Origin: Candidatus Limnocylindria bacterium
Lineage (GTDB): Bacteria; Chloroflexota; Limnocylindria; QHBO01
NCBI GenBank assembly: GCA_030146365.1
Contig: JASLBU010000201.1
Location: forward strand, 1-6,032
Direction: 5' to 3'
Length of the DNA stretch: 6,032 nt
How positions within the stretch are numbered: the first letter of the stretch is position 1; every line of letters starts with the position of its first letter. Position numbers and translations under genes: made by a program. The notes under the pieces are model-generated. The model ran no database searches. It had not been told where the DNA came from and was given only the letters and a program-made list of their open reading frames with translations. This document shows positions 5,688 to 6,032 of the stretch, piece by piece.

Positions 5688-6032
5688 ATGCGCATCGGCT
5701 ATGGCTACCTGACCGCCCAGCACCACCCGGACGATCCGCGGACGGATGTCGACATCTATCGGGAGATGATCGACATCGCCGTGGAGCTCGAGGCCGGTGG
5801 CATCGACTCGGTGTGGACGAGCGAGCATCATTTCGTCGACGACGGATACATGCCGTCTCAGCTGCCGGTGTTGGCCGCCATCGCGGCGCGCACCTCCAGG
5901 ATCGGGCTTGGGACCGGCGTGCTGCTTGCGCCGATGTTCGACCCGCTCCACCTTGCTGAGGATGCGGCGACGGTCGATCTGATCTCGGCCGGGCGGCTGA
6001 TCCTGGGGCTCGGCATCGGCTGGCGCGACGAG
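5688..6032 (+). CDS. LLM-class flavin/F420 oxidoreductase, N-terminal part (runs off the window)
   Basis: The 115 codons present begin MRIGYGYLTAQHHPDD and have no stop before the window ends. They form the first third of a luciferase-like monooxygenase barrel. Visible family marks are SVWTSEHHF (41-49), the RTSRIGLGTGVLL strand (68-80), PMFDPLHLAEDAATVDLISAGR (82-103, the usual helix and turn) and LGLGIGWRDE (106-115). The EHHF form is common in FMN- or F420-linked members. It is related to the minus-strand LLM protein in fold, but the two differ clearly in sequence, so this is not a recent duplication. Cofactor and substrate cannot be decided from the fragment. The ATG is supported by TAGGCT six bases upstream. 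Confidence 0.9.
   Translation, partial: MRIGYGYLTAQHHPDDPRTDVDIYREMIDIAVELEAGGIDSVWTSEHHFVDDGYMPSQLPVLAAIAARTSRIGLGTGVLLAPMFDPLHLAEDAATVDLISAGRLILGLGIGWRDE

Noticed and set aside
5114..5959. A 281-codon plus-strand frame across both LLM genes
   Set aside because: It covers the antisense of one LLM gene and the wrong frame of the other, with Arg/His/Pro-rich composition and no motifs.

Overview
The window is 6,032 bases of GC-rich bacterial chromosome with tightly packed genes on both strands. The gene set is a six-helix class III adenylate cyclase, a stand-alone LigD-type polymerase and two luciferase-like (flavin or F420) oxidoreductases. Most start codons lie six to nine bases after a TAnnnT -10 box and have no Shine-Dalgarno sequence. 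Together this suggests an actinobacterium or a GC-rich Chloroflexota-type soil or freshwater lineage. That placement is inference. Nothing in the window is plasmid-, phage- or transposon-like, and there are no RNA genes or CRISPR repeats.

Layout from left to right. Bases 1-130 hold the promoter of the first gene and perhaps the edge of an unidentified minus-strand gene. Bases 131-1342 (+) encode a membrane adenylate cyclase with all catalytic residues present. It converges on a minus-strand PrimPol of the LigD polymerase family (1377-2348). A 166-base divergent promoter region follows. Next come a cytoplasmic serine beta-lactamase-like hydrolase (2515-3543, +) and, 87 bases later, a secreted chymotrypsin-fold serine protease (3631-4542, +) with a strong Shine-Dalgarno sequence. 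A 16-bp GC-rich hairpin at 4564-4600 separates the protease from a convergent LLM-class oxidoreductase of the MSMEG_2516-like type (4679-5611, -). A second LLM-class oxidoreductase (5688 onward, +) starts about 76 bases away on the other strand and runs off the window.

The genes do not form one obvious pathway: they cover cAMP signalling, DNA end or gap repair, two serine hydrolases of unrelated folds, and two redox enzymes. Two local arrangements may matter. The hydrolase and protease could be one transcript, and the two LLM genes share one short divergent promoter region. I see no convincing undescribed multi-gene system. The most informative signal is regulatory: four or five of the six main genes look leaderless, and this changes the best start codon for two of them. 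The one gene with a clear Shine-Dalgarno sequence is also the one likely to be second in an operon.
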